Part shown: in pieces, positions 35,445-46,200 of the stretch
Position numbering within the stretch: the stretch's first letter is position 1
How the letters are laid out: each line of letters begins with the position of its first letter
From: Ascoidea asiatica
Taxonomy: Eukaryota; Ascomycota; Saccharomycetes; Ascoideales; Ascoideaceae
Assembly: GCA_001600695.1 (NCBI GenBank)
Contig: BCKQ01000013.1
Coordinates: 124,001-188,000, forward strand
DNA: 64,000 bases
Direction: 5' to 3'
Notes under the pieces: generated by a model
Database searches by the model: none
Told to the model about the DNA's origin: nothing
Seen by the model: only the letters and a program-made list of their open reading frames with translations
Made by a program: the position numbers and the translations under genes

Positions 35445-37498
35445 TAAGATAAATTTTCAAAAAAAGAAAATTTTAAAACCCCTCATAAGTAAAACCTATA
35501 TAATAATAAACAATCGTAATAGCATTTTTAAGCATAAAACAAACTGAATCATATAAAAACTTGAACTTTTTCTCAAATAGCCGATTGAGAATACCATATT
35601 ATAATTTGATTTTATTGAAACTCTTGTTAAATCAAAGTTTATCTTTTAAATTATTATCAACGAGATATTGTTTCAACTAAAATAGAAAATAAGAAGAAAA
35701 CAAATTTTCGGATAAAATGTACATGACTGAATTTATATTCAAAACAGATTGTGAGATATTTGAAAATTTTTCAGTAATATTAAGTTTATATTTGAATCTT
35801 TCTGCTTTCTGAACTCATCTTGGAAATTTTATTTGAGAAAATATGGACATTCAGGTTATTGAATAGAACTTTTGAAATTCAAAAAGCTACAAACAATAAT
35901 TAAAGAGAGCTCTGCGATTGTTCTCTTCATTTTATGAGAAACAATAGTGAATTATCTAGAAAGAAAGTCAGAGACAAATCCAAAATAAAATTTCCAATTT
36001 GTTTTTGCAATATATGATTCTCACCATTTCTTCTTTTAGGAATAATTCTCTCTGAAATAAATTAGGATAATTAATAAAAAAAGTAAAGAATCCATAAATT
36101 TTCCTTTTTCAGTCTGCTTGTAGAACTTAAAGCTTTCTAAAGGTATCAGAAAAGTGATAAAAATAAATTCATTTGTAGCAAGGTCTAATAGTATGATTAA
36201 GATTTTCACCATTAGAGAGGAAAACTCTTTTAATTGGCACCCACAATATAAAGGAAAATAATTCCCTTTCATATTACTCAGAATAAAAAAGTTTTTATTT
36301 CATCAATTGTCGCGATATCTCAACGATTGAATAATAATAGGAAATGAATTATCAGCAGACATTTAATATATGAATTTTTGAATTGATTGTATTTGCTTTT
36401 ATTACAAGATCAGATTTTCTTCGAAAGATTGAAAAAATGATTATTGTATACCATAATCATATATCGAATCTGAATTTCAAAATTGAAACCAAATAAACTA
36501 ATCAATCTTATGAGTTTTAAATTGACTAACTACTCCTAAAAGCAAAGTAAAAAAATTCTCATTATGTTATAAACGAGATTTCTAATATAACTTTCGATTT
36601 TACTTAAATTGATAAATAATTGGAATAACTTCAAAATATGAAAAAATATTTACTTTTGCTTGAATTCCGGCGTAGTTTTCCAATAAACATATTCTACTAG
36701 CTGCAGTTATTACTATTTAATAGCTCTAAGTTATGTGAGATTAGAAAAGGCTATAATATTAACAGCCTAATAGCCAATCAAATAGCAAGCTATAATACAA
36801 AGATATAATAATGGAAAAAAGTTGCAATCAGCATATGGCAGAGTCACTTAAAATGAAAAAAACTGTGATATTTCAATGATTAATGATTGATATTATTAGA
36901 TTCATTATTATAATCAATATATTTATCCCCGAAATGAATATCATCTTCGAGTTATCTGATTTTTAAGAGTATTTTAATGTAAATACAAAAAAGAGAAAGT
37001 GTCATAAACTCTTTATCCAAGGGGGTTTTATTTGAATTACCAGATTCGTTAGAGCGTATATCGAATGACATCAATATGGAATTGCCAAAAAAAATGGGTT
37101 TTTATTAAATTTCAATAAAAAGAGAATAAAAAATTCTGCTTATAAAAAATCTGATACATCAATAAATGGTTGATTGTTGATTGGCAACTTCAAAAATCTG
37201 ATCTTTTACTTTATAGTGAACTGGAAGTGATAATATCCTAAATGACTGTAGATTGAAAGTTTTTTTTTATAAATCAAAATATCGAATAATAAGCAACCAT
37301 TTTAAAAATGATATAATTATACTTTTATTTCCGAAGCTTGAAAATAATGAGCACTATTAAAGTACAGCAAACAATTGCAAGGAATTAGGCCAAATTAAAA
37401 AAGTAGGAAAGAAATAATTTTAAGTTGAGAAGGCAAGAGAAGTGATATACGAATATTCATTCAAATAAAAAAATAAAAAAACCAATAAGATATAAAAT
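35445..37498. other. Gene-free flank of the unusual low-repeat segment
   Basis: This 2.05 kb has the same mixed texture as 33.0-34.4 kb, with few simple repeats. One 78-codon frame on the minus strand (36036-36272) has no recognisable product. No tRNA, LTR or inverted repeat was found by eye. Confidence 0.35.
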
Positions 37499-38680
37499 TT
37501 AATCTTTTAAAATTTCATCTAAAGATATATCAGAAGGAATAGTTGCAGCTTTTTTCCAAAATTTATTTACATGACGAATTCCAGAGTCTGAAGCAATTAT
37601 TACAATTTTTTTATTTTTACCTAATTTTTTAGCAGCTTTAACCGCAGCAACACAACTTATTGCAGAAGAAGAACCCCAAAATAAAGCATCATTAACTAAT
37701 AAAAATTTAGCCATTTTTAAAGCTTGATCATCAGTAACTCTTATTGCTTCATCAATATAATCTTCACCTTCTTGAAAATTTTTTGTAATTCTATTTAAAC
37801 CAATACCTTCAATAATGGTATCAACTTGATGTCTTCTTCTATGACCTTCTTTTTCAGTATTATTATACATTACACCAAAATTAATTCTATTATAAAATCC
37901 ACTACCTTGTGGATCAGCTAAGAAAACTTTTAAATTTGATAATTTTGATTTTAAAAATTTAGAAATTCCAGTAATTGTACCACCAGTACCAGCACCAGCA
38001 ACAAAAGCATCAATATTACCATTTAATTGATTATAAATTTCAGGACCTGTTGAATTATAATGAATTTTCCAATTATAATCATTTTCAAATTGATTTGCGA
38101 AAAATCCATTAGAATTATGAGATTTATCATTTGTGAAATTTATTGATAAATTTTTCGCCACATTAATATTATTATTTGGATCAATAATTGAAGATGGTTT
38201 AAGTTTTTCAACTTTTGCACCTAAAGTTTGTAATAAATTAATTTTATCAGGAGAAGTATCATTTGGTACAGATATATGACATTTATAACCTAAAGAATTT
38301 GATAAAGAAGCAAATGAAATTCCAGTTGAACCTGAAGTACCTTCAAAAATAGTATCACCATTATTTGGTTTAATCAAATTTTCAGATTCTGCTTTTTTAA
38401 TTAAATAATATGCTAATCTATCTTTTGAAGAACCTGAAATATTATATAATTCTAATTTTGCATAAATTTCACAATTTGTATAATTTGATAAAGATTTTAT
38501 TAAAAAAATTGGAGTATTACCAATTAAAGATTCAATACCATTTTTTAATGGAGTTGGTAATTTTGAATTAGATAAATTTTTATTAATTTTTTTATTATTA
38601 ATATAATATTGATAAATTGAGATTATTAAAGCAGAAATAGAAACAGTTGTTGTAATATAAGTTTGCCAAGATTTTGTCAT
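37499..38680 (-). CDS. MCY1: Membrane-anchored cysteine-synthase-like PLP enzyme (Mcy1)
   Basis: This is a fold-type II PLP enzyme related to cysteine synthase and cystathionine beta-synthase. The 393-residue product has an N-terminal hydrophobic segment (about 8-28, TYITTTVSISALIISIYQYYI) and then the catalytic domain: SGSSKDR with the PLP lysine at 86, EGTSGSTG (113-120) for substrate carboxylate binding, and GAGTGGT (229-235) for the cofactor phosphate. The anchor plus single catalytic domain, with no CBS or regulatory tail, matches S. cerevisiae Mcy1 (YGR012W), which sits on the mitochondrial outer membrane. The lysine context is SSKDR where OASS enzymes usually have SVKDR. Substrate in vivo is uncertain. 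It lies tail to head with CKS1 on the same strand. Confidence 0.88.
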   Translation of the reverse strand: MTKSWQTYITTTVSISALIISIYQYYINNKKINKNLSNSKLPTPLKNGIESLIGNTPIFLIKSLSNYTNCEIYAKLELYNISGSSKDRLAYYLIKKAESENLIKPNNGDTIFEGTSGSTGISFASLSNSLGYKCHISVPNDTSPDKINLLQTLGAKVEKLKPSSIIDPNNNINVAKNLSINFTNDKSHNSNGFFANQFENDYNWKIHYNSTGPEIYNQLNGNIDAFVAGAGTGGTITGISKFLKSKLSNLKVFLADPQGSGFYNRINFGVMYNNTEKEGHRRRHQVDTIIEGIGLNRITKNFQEGEDYIDEAIRVTDDQALKMAKFLLVNDALFWGSSSAISCVAAVKAAKKLGKNKKIVIIASDSGIRHVNKFWKKAATIPSDISLDEILKD

Positions 38681-39037
38681 CTTTTGAATAATAGATTATA
38701 TTATATTGTATTATATTATATTAATTTATTGTTTATTCATTGATATTGATTTATACAGTATATCAATATTATGAAAATTTGTATCTTTATTATACAATAA
38801 TTCTAGGTTAATAAATATAATTTAGATCCGTGAAAAAGAGAGAAAAGTGAAAAAAAGGGCCTGTTGACGATTAAGCGCCGACATATTTTATATTGTTATT
38901 GATATTGATATTGATATTGATATTGATATTGATATTGATATTGATATTGATATTGATATTGATATTAATATTGATATAGACATGTATATTGAAAGAGATA
39001 TATAAAAGTAATATATTATGCTATGTTATATAGGTAA
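38681..39037. repeat. MCY1-CKS1 spacer with a (GATATT)n microsatellite
   Basis: This 357-bp spacer contains about 13 units of GATATT at 38901-38980, close to the CKS1 3' end, and a small G+C-richer patch (CCTGTTGACGATTAAGCGCC, about 38861-38880). It must include both the CKS1 terminator and the MCY1 promoter. Confidence 0.6.
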
Positions 39038-39469
39038 TTAGTATCTATTATTTGAATCGAAATCTTTCGCTCTTTTAAATAATAGAATATGAGGTTCAGG
39101 AGCATGAGTTTCATAATGAACCCAACCTAAAGATTGAGTTATACCAAGACCTCTCCATTCTTGTTCTAATAAAATTTTTAAAGTACCAGTTTCTGGATTA
39201 AAATAATCATTTGGAATAACTTTTAACATATTTTTAGGTAGTATTACATGACGATATTCAAAATTATCATCTGAATATCTAATATGAAATTTAAAGTATA
39301 ATAAATATAGGTAATTAGTAAAAATGTAATAAATTATAAGATTATTTAAGTAATTAAGTAATTAAGTAGAAAAATAAACATACCTTGCAGAATAATGTAT
39401 TTTATCTTGAAATTCAAAAACTTTTGCTTTTTCAGAACTTGTTAAACATCTTGGCTGTTGAGAACCCAT
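39038..39469 (-). CDS. CKS1: Cyclin-dependent kinase regulatory subunit Cks1, one intron
   Basis: Cks1 binds the Cdc28-type kinase and docks phosphorylated substrates in cell-cycle control. The gene is split: exon 1 is 39469-39384 (86 nt) and exon 2 is 39278-39038 (241 nt), together 327 nt coding 108 residues. Exon 1 encodes [20 protein letters not shown] and runs to SA; the junction restores [18 protein letters not shown], and exon 2 continues through [29 protein letters not shown] and [12 protein letters not shown], all family hallmarks. Donor GTATGT, branch TACTAAT and acceptor TTAG are all present. Without the intron only the last 63 residues would be seen. S. cerevisiae CKS1 has no intron, so this one is lineage-specific or was lost there. 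Confidence 0.95.
39279..39383 (-). other. CKS1 intron (105 nt)
   Basis: Donor GTATGT (39383-39378), branch-point sequence TACTAAT (39320-39314) and acceptor TTAG ending at 39279, with the branch adenine about 36 nt from the acceptor. Removing it restores the uninterrupted Cks fold across an AG|A arginine codon. Confidence 0.93.
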
Positions 39470-40341
39470 AATTTGAAATTATTAATATGAAATATGATGA
39501 AATAAGATAGTATAAGATAGAATGAAATATTATGAGATAAATGAAATGAAATGAAATAGGATAATATTATATTATAAATAAGGATAAGTAATTTCAAAAA
39601 TTGAATAAATATATGAATAATTTATGATTTCAATGAATTTTAATGAAATTTGATATATTATACTATATTGATATAAAAATATTAACAAAGTAATAAAAAT
39701 CCAATAGAGTAATAGAGTATTATAAAGATATGAAAATATATAATTTTAAAAATTGACGATTGATAAGCCGAAAACTTAAATAAATAGTTAAATAATAATA
39801 TTATTTAAATTTGAAGTTAAATATCCTTAATATAATTAGACGACGACTTTAAAATTATGATAATATTGTATATAATAATAAACAAAATAAGACACACAAT
39901 ACAATAGAATACAATAGAATAGAACAGTAGCTTTGATATTTATATTAGTTTTGATCTATTTATTTTCAATCACTTCACCTTTATATTCTTTATATTCTTT
40001 ATATTCTTTATATTCAGTATATTCAGTATCAATATTCTGTATTTGATTATTATTGTAATATTAAATCGTATTTTATTAGTGATTAGAGATTATTTATTTA
40101 TTTTCTGGTACTGACAAAGCGCAAAGTGCAAAATCACAATCAAAATGGAAATGGAAATGGTCAAGCGATGCTCATGAGAAGTTGAAGGGAAGTTGAAGGG
40201 AAGTTGAAGGGAGTTTGAAGAGATTCGCTCGTCTGGAGCTTGTAATGGTGAGCCACAGGAAGCAAGGCTGGTGGAGGTGGCTAGAAAAGAGCAGAAAAAA
40301 AAGAAAAACTGAAAAAAAAAAGTTTAGATATAACAAGAAGA
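39470..40341. other. CKS1 promoter and tRNA downstream region
   Basis: The region is A+T-rich with GAAAT and TATTCTTTA short repeats (about 39535-39560 and 39985-40020). A G+C-richer patch starts near 40150, with three GAAGTTGAAGG repeats at about 40176-40215. A run of ten A at 40312-40321 is the Pol III terminator (T10 on the minus strand) of the tRNA. No protein gene was recognised. Confidence 0.4.
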
Positions 40342-40430
40342 CGACCCCGGACAGGATCGAACTGTCGATCTTGAGATGATCTGTTATTTGAATAACAGTC
40401 TCACGCCTTAGCCAGCTTGGCCACGGAGTC
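40342..40430 (-). tRNA. tRNA-Asn(GTT) with a 15-nt intron
   Basis: Reading the minus strand, acceptor GACTCCG pairs with CGGGGTC (one G-T pair) and the discriminator is G. The D stem is GCC/GGC, the anticodon stem TGAGA/TCTCA, the T stem GACAG/CTGTC with loop TTCGATC. The anticodon GTT is at 40396-40394 and the 15-nt intron 40392-40378 follows position 37. The mature 74-nt tRNA closely follows yeast tRNA-Asn. In the precursor, the anticodon loop and intron form CTGTTATT...AATAACAG, the expected anticodon-intron helix. A T10 terminator lies 20 nt downstream. S. cerevisiae tRNA-Asn has no intron. In this Asn-rich proteome the gene is functionally prominent. Confidence 0.95.
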
Positions 40431-40983
40431 TCTTTGATGGAAATTAATAGAATAGAATTTGCTATTATGAAAAACCCTCTAACCACGTGCTGTTATTTAA
40501 TTCCGGCTATCGGGTAGGTTTATATCAGCCCTCGGAGTTTTATTCGTGGCTCAGCAGTGTTGTTCGTGGTGTTTGTAGTGTTTGTGTGGTTTGAAGCCGT
40601 GGCTTGCCTGGCGCAGTAACATGTTTTCTTTGATCTCACCCGTTAAGAGTGTTAAAGCACCTAAATCTCTTAAGTCTCTGGAGAGTTGCAATATATTAAT
40701 AATTTCTCCATGAAGAGCTCATTTTCTCGTACTTTCACCATAAGCAAATAATTTCATCTTGTTATTTATTCATCATAAATAATTATTTTCATAGATAGAT
40801 ATAATCAAATTTATCGAATTAACTGATTCTTCAATATTCATATAAATATCTACATTCACATCACTTTAATATTCTTTATAATCCTCATATTCTAATATTC
40901 ATATAATCATACATTCATCTACTCATTCATTCATAATCACATACATATACATATACAATCACAAATACAAATTTCAAAAAAAA
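40431..40983. promoter_or_regulatory. tRNA/desaturase intergenic region with G+C-rich patch
   Basis: It includes an E-box CACGTG at 40484-40489, CCTCGG at 40530-40535, two TTCGTGG words, CCGTGG at 40597-40602 and CCTGGCGCAGTA at 40607-40618. After about 40700 the DNA is ordinary A+T-rich leader with TTCAT/CATAT short repeats. It is probably the promoter of the desaturase. Confidence 0.45.
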
Positions 40984-42894
40984 ATGATGAAAATAGAAAC
41001 AAATTTAAAATTTAAATCAAAATCAAAAATAATTTCAAGAGATGAAATTGAATATAGAATTGCAATTGGTGAAGCAATTGTAATTTTTGAAAATTATGTT
41101 TTAAAATTAAATAATTGGATTGATAAACATCCTGGTGGTGATAAAGCTATTCATCATATGATTGGTAAAAATGCAACTGATGAAATGAAATCATATCATT
41201 CTTTTAATTCAATAAATAATTTTAAAAATTTTTCAATTGGTAAAATTAATTATAATTGGATAAATTTTTTACCTCCGATTCAAGGTGGTTTATATAATTC
41301 AAATTTATTTAATCCTAAAATTGATATTATCACAATTAATACCCAAGATAATGATCAGAATAATAAAATTGAAAAAATAAATTCATTAGATTCTTCTTTT
41401 AATTCATCATTAAATTCTTCAATTATAGATTCATTTAATTCTTCAATTTCTTCTTCAATTTCTTCTTCAATTTCTTCTTCAATTTCTTCTTCAATTTCAA
41501 ATATTTCAAATATCTCAAATATCTCAAATGATTTTTCAAATAATTTTTCAAATAATTTAATATTAAAATCTTCAAATAAAAATCATTTAAAAAAAAATTT
41601 AAATAAAATTCCAATTGGTTCTTCAAATGTAATAATAACTCCAGTAATTAATCAAAATTTAATTTTAACAATTGATAAATCTTATTTATTTAAAAAAAAT
41701 GTAATTAAAGATCCAGAAGATTTAATTGATAATTATGATAATAATTTAATTTTAAATGATTTAAATTCATTACCTTCTTTAGATTATAAAACTCAAAATA
41801 ATTTATCAAAAAAATATAATATTTTACATCAATATGTTTTAAATAATGGTTATTATAATTGTAATTATTGGTCTTATTTTAAAGAATTTTTAAGAATTTC
41901 TTCATTATTAATATTTTCTTCTTCTTTTTTTAAATTAAATCATTTATTTCTTTCTGCATTTTGTTTAGGTTGTGCTTGGCATCAAATGACTTTTATAGCT
42001 CATGATGCTGGTCATATTTCTATAACTCATAATTATCAATTAGATAATTTTATTGGAATGACAATTGCAAATTGGTTTGGTGGTTTATCTTTAGGTTGGT
42101 GGAAAAGAAATCATAATGTTCATCATTTAATTACAAATGATCCAATTCATGATCCTGATATACAACATTTACCATTTTTCGCAGTTTCTACAAGACTTTT
42201 TAATAATATTTATTCAACATATTATGAAAAATATTTATATTTTGATAAATTTTCAAAATTTTTAATTAAAATTCAAGAATATTTATATTATCCAATTTTA
42301 TGTTTTGGTAGATTTAATTTATATAGATTATCTTGGACTCATCTTTTATTAGGTTTAGGTCCAAGAAAAGGTAAAGCTGCTTGGTTTAGATATTATGAAT
42401 TAATTGGTTTATCTTTTTTTTTTTATTGGTTTTTTTATTTACTTGTTTTTAAACAAATTAATAATTGGAATCAAAGAATTCAATATATTCTTGTTTCTCA
42501 TATTACTACAATGTTAGTTCATGTTCAAATTACTTTATCTCATTTTGCAATGTCAACTTCTGATCTTGGAGTTTCTGAATCTTTTGTTTCAAGACAATTA
42601 AGAACAACAATGGATGTTGATTGTCCAGAATTTATTGATTATTTTCATGGTGGTTTACAATTTCAAGCAATTCATCATTTATTTCCAAGATTACCAAGAC
42701 ATAATTTAAGATCTTTACAACCAAAAGTTATTGAATTTTGTAATGATGTTGGTTTAAAATATACAATTTATGGTTTTGGTAAAGGTAATGGTGTTGTAAT
42801 AAGTAAATTAGCTGAAATTGGAAGACAAGCTAAAATTTTATCTGATTGTACAAAAGAAATGAAAAGAGAAGCAATGGGTACAAAAAAATTTTAA
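40984..42894 (+). CDS. SLD1: Delta-8 sphingolipid desaturase (cytochrome b5 fusion)
   Basis: This ER-membrane enzyme introduces a delta-8 double bond into the long-chain base on the route to fungal glucosylceramide. The 636-residue product is a front-end desaturase: cytochrome b5 domain at 15-100 with heme ligand motif HPGG (49-52) and second His in YHSF (72), then the desaturase with histidine boxes HDAGH (340-344), HNVHH (377-381) and QAIHH (561-565), the Gln replacing His being typical of b5-fusion desaturases. Hydrophobic spans flank the boxes (about 302-335, 472-490, 500-520). A 170-residue linker with an (Ile-Ser-Ser-Ser)n run (about 154-172) separates the domains. S. cerevisiae lacks this gene; Kluyveromyces and Candida species have it. 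Substrate specificity is inferred from family. Confidence 0.88.
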   Translation: MMKIETNLKFKSKSKIISRDEIEYRIAIGEAIVIFENYVLKLNNWIDKHPGGDKAIHHMIGKNATDEMKSYHSFNSINNFKNFSIGKINYNWINFLPPIQGGLYNSNLFNPKIDIITINTQDNDQNNKIEKINSLDSSFNSSLNSSIIDSFNSSISSSISSSISSSISSSISNISNISNISNDFSNNFSNNLILKSSNKNHLKKNLNKIPIGSSNVIITPVINQNLILTIDKSYLFKKNVIKDPEDLIDNYDNNLILNDLNSLPSLDYKTQNNLSKKYNILHQYVLNNGYYNCNYWSYFKEFLRISSLLIFSSSFFKLNHLFLSAFCLGCAWHQMTFIAHDAGHISITHNYQLDNFIGMTIANWFGGLSLGWWKRNHNVHHLITNDPIHDPDIQHLPFFAVSTRLFNNIYSTYYEKYLYFDKFSKFLIKIQEYLYYPILCFGRFNLYRLSWTHLLLGLGPRKGKAAWFRYYELIGLSFFFYWFFYLLVFKQINNWNQRIQYILVSHITTMLVHVQITLSHFAMSTSDLGVSESFVSRQLRTTMDVDCPEFIDYFHGGLQFQAIHHLFPRLPRHNLRSLQPKVIEFCNDVGLKYTIYGFGKGNGVVISKLAEIGRQAKILSDCTKEMKREAMGTKKF

Positions 42895-43223
42895 TTTTTT
42901 AAATTTTTTAAATTATTTATCAAAATTTTGTTATTAAGAAAGAAAAAAGAAAATATTGTTTTATAAAAAGGAATATAGATCACATGATATACAGCATACA
43001 TATATACAAATAAAAATAAAAATAAAAATAAAATTAGAAACAAAATTTGAAATAATAATATAATAGTAATAAAAATGAAAAAAAAAATTGTGTCCAAGAT
43101 TGATTGATAAGTAAATTTAAAATAAAAAAGATAACTAAAACAAAAAAATAAAATTAAGTAAAATATAATAAAAATGTTCCAAAAGAAAAATTTAATCCAA
43201 GGAAATATAATGTCCATAAAGTA
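42895..43223. other. Convergent spacer, nothing recognised
   Basis: This 329-bp spacer lies between the ends of the desaturase and the Zn2Cys6 gene. It is extremely A+T-rich (6 G/C in 60 nt at 42901-42960), with an (AAATAA)n run at about 43008-43031. No gene was seen. Confidence 0.4.
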
Positions 43224-46200
43224 TTATTTGCTTTGATCATTCGATAAATATTGAGCCCAATCTTTTAAACTAAAACTAGATGGAACTTCACTTACTTCAA
43301 TAGATTCAGATTCTGAACTGGACAGTATCATTCCATTACCGTAAAGATTATCTGAATTTCCACTAAGTATTGCTTGATCATTGAAAAAATGAATATTTTG
43401 ATTTTTCAAATCATTAAGAAAATCTGTTTTTCTACTCTGAAATCCATTCAACGAAAAATCTGAAGCATTAAGTATAATTGTAGGTACTCCATCAGTATCA
43501 ATAGTTGATTCAGTTCCAATTTCTGGAAATAATTCAACAGGACCCCAAGTTGATAATATAAAAGAATCCATCAATTGAGGAACATTATAAGACATTCCAT
43601 ATTCACCCCACGATTCTAAAGAATCAATAATAGTATTTGAATTTTTATTCAATTGATCCTTATCAAAAGCACTTTGCTTGTTAACATTGCTAGAGTTATT
43701 GATAGTATTTTTTGTTTCTCCTTGAAAGTTATGATTTTGATCAGACTGACCACTAAATTTTTCTTTAACTCCATTATTCATGTTTAGCTGATTATTGTTA
43801 GTATTACCGCCCTCATATACATTTTGATAGTGACCATTCGAAGGATTATTCTCCATTCTAGAAAAGCTAACATTATGTTGAATGTTTGGAATTTGACTGG
43901 ATCCAGAATATTCACCGGATGGTTGATTATTCAGCAATGGCCCTTCTGATGGAGGAAATTTTTGTATATGTTGTTGTTGAATGGGTATATTAGGAGGATA
44001 TTGTTGTTGCAGAGGAAATTGCTGACGGGGAAAAGGTGGATGTGACTGTTGTTGTTGAAATGGCAGTTGAGAAATAGGTTGCGAATAAGGTTGTTGTGAT
44101 AAAGGTGGTTGAACGGAACCCTGATTCACGAGAGGAGGAAGTTTTGGAGGAGTATTATTATCAGAAATTGAAGGATACATATAAGGTGGTATATTTTGCG
44201 GTATATTTTGCTGAGGATAATACAGACCATTATTGAATGAACTATTTTTAACTGACATTGGACTTTGCCCGGGAAACTCTGATCTTTGTGATGAATAAGA
44301 ATTATAAGGAGGTTGGGCTTGATTTCTTGAATTAGGGATATTGGAATATACCTCTCTTTCTTGATTAGAGTGAATACTATTTGCATATAAATCACCATTA
44401 GGTTGTTGTTGTTGGGAAGAAGGATAGTTATTACCAACTGGGTTAACTGGTGCCGTCTGAGATTGAAAAGGGTTTTGAGTGAAAGGTAAATTACTACCTT
44501 TACTTTGAGATTGAGGTTGTGTCATATACGTTTGTGTGTAGTCAACAGGAGGTTTTTCTTCATTCCAATGGGATTTATAGGCTGGAGGTTCATTTGGATT
44601 TAATGAAACAGAATCAGGAGAATGTGAACCAGAATCCATTTTTTGATCTGGTTCTTCAGGTTGATCAGATAATTGACTTTTATAATTATTTACAATATCT
44701 TCAATGCTGAAACCTCTTCTAGAAGATTTAGGTCTAGTATATCTAAGCTTATTTTTTGATTTAATTTTTTTAGAGTATGAATTATTTTTTAAGAAATCTT
44801 TAACAATTTTTTTTCGAATCAGAGGATTACATCTAATTGTTTCAAATAATTTTAAACAATATTTTCCTAATTCCCAAAATTCAATACAACGCTCAACGTA
44901 AGAATAACATTTTCCAAAATAATATGTTGCAGTTTCTTTAACTATTGGATTTGGTGAATCTAAATGATAAACAAATATAATACAAGCATAAAAAATTGAA
45001 TATAATATAATACCATTTGCATGACCAAGATCTCCATGTTTTACAATATCATCAACAATTAAAGCCAATTGTGTTGCAGAATAAAAAGCAATATTTTCAT
45101 TAAAATTTAATCTTTGTGGTTTTTTTAAATTTGGTTGTGGTTTTTGACTTTTTTTCAAAAATGAAGAACGATGAAGTAAACAAATAACAGTATAATAATT
45201 AATATAAGAAATAGCAGCATGTAAAGAATAATTTTTTCTTGAATATTTTAATTCTGGAGGAAGTTTTTTAACCCATTGTGTTAATAATTGATCAAAAACA
45301 GCAATTAATTGAGGTTTATTTTCTTTCATTTCAGATCTTACAGAAAATACTTCTTTTAAAATTAAACCTAAAAGCATATATAAACTGCAATAATTCATAA
45401 AAAATAAAGCTCTTCCTCTATCTATTGGTCTTAAAGGAACAAGACCAAGTTCTGGATCAGTTTCATCAAAATCAGAATGTTCAAGCATGGCAACATCGCA
45501 ATCAACTAAATCTATAGAACAAGGTCTACCAAAAATTAAAGAAAGTCCTCTATCTCTTAAAAAAAGATACCACCAAATTAATTTCCAAGATTTTTTTTCA
45601 ATTAATGAAAGATCAGAATGTGCTACACTTCTTTGAAAACCATAACCTTGAGCAACAGCAATTGCAACTCTATTCCAATAAAATGCATTACCTGTAACAT
45701 CTTCAGGACCTTCCCAATACCAACCAAATAAAATTAAAGATTGAACGATAGATAATGGATCTTTTTCATAATTTGATTCAAATAAAGCTTTTGCTCTTTG
45801 AAAAAAAGTTGAACTTGAAAGTTTATTTGAACCTTTACTATCTTTTAAAAGATCATTAACACAAACTCTTGAACCTGCTAAAAGAATACTTTGTAATAAT
45901 AATAAAGAAGGAGGATTTTCAGGATCATGAAATCTTTTCATAAACCAAGCTTCACTAACAATAGGTGTAACTTGATTAATATGATTAAAATAAGATTTAA
46001 TTATATCCATTGTTAAAGATTTTGAAGGTAATAAAAAAGCACCTCTTAATTTTAAAATTTCAAGTTCAACAGTATCAATATTATCAGAATTTATAAATCT
46101 ATTATAACCAGTAATTGAATAATGACTTGATTTATTTTGTTTTGTATCTTCAACACATAAACCAATAGTTGAAGATCTACCATAATAAGAAAAAGCACCT

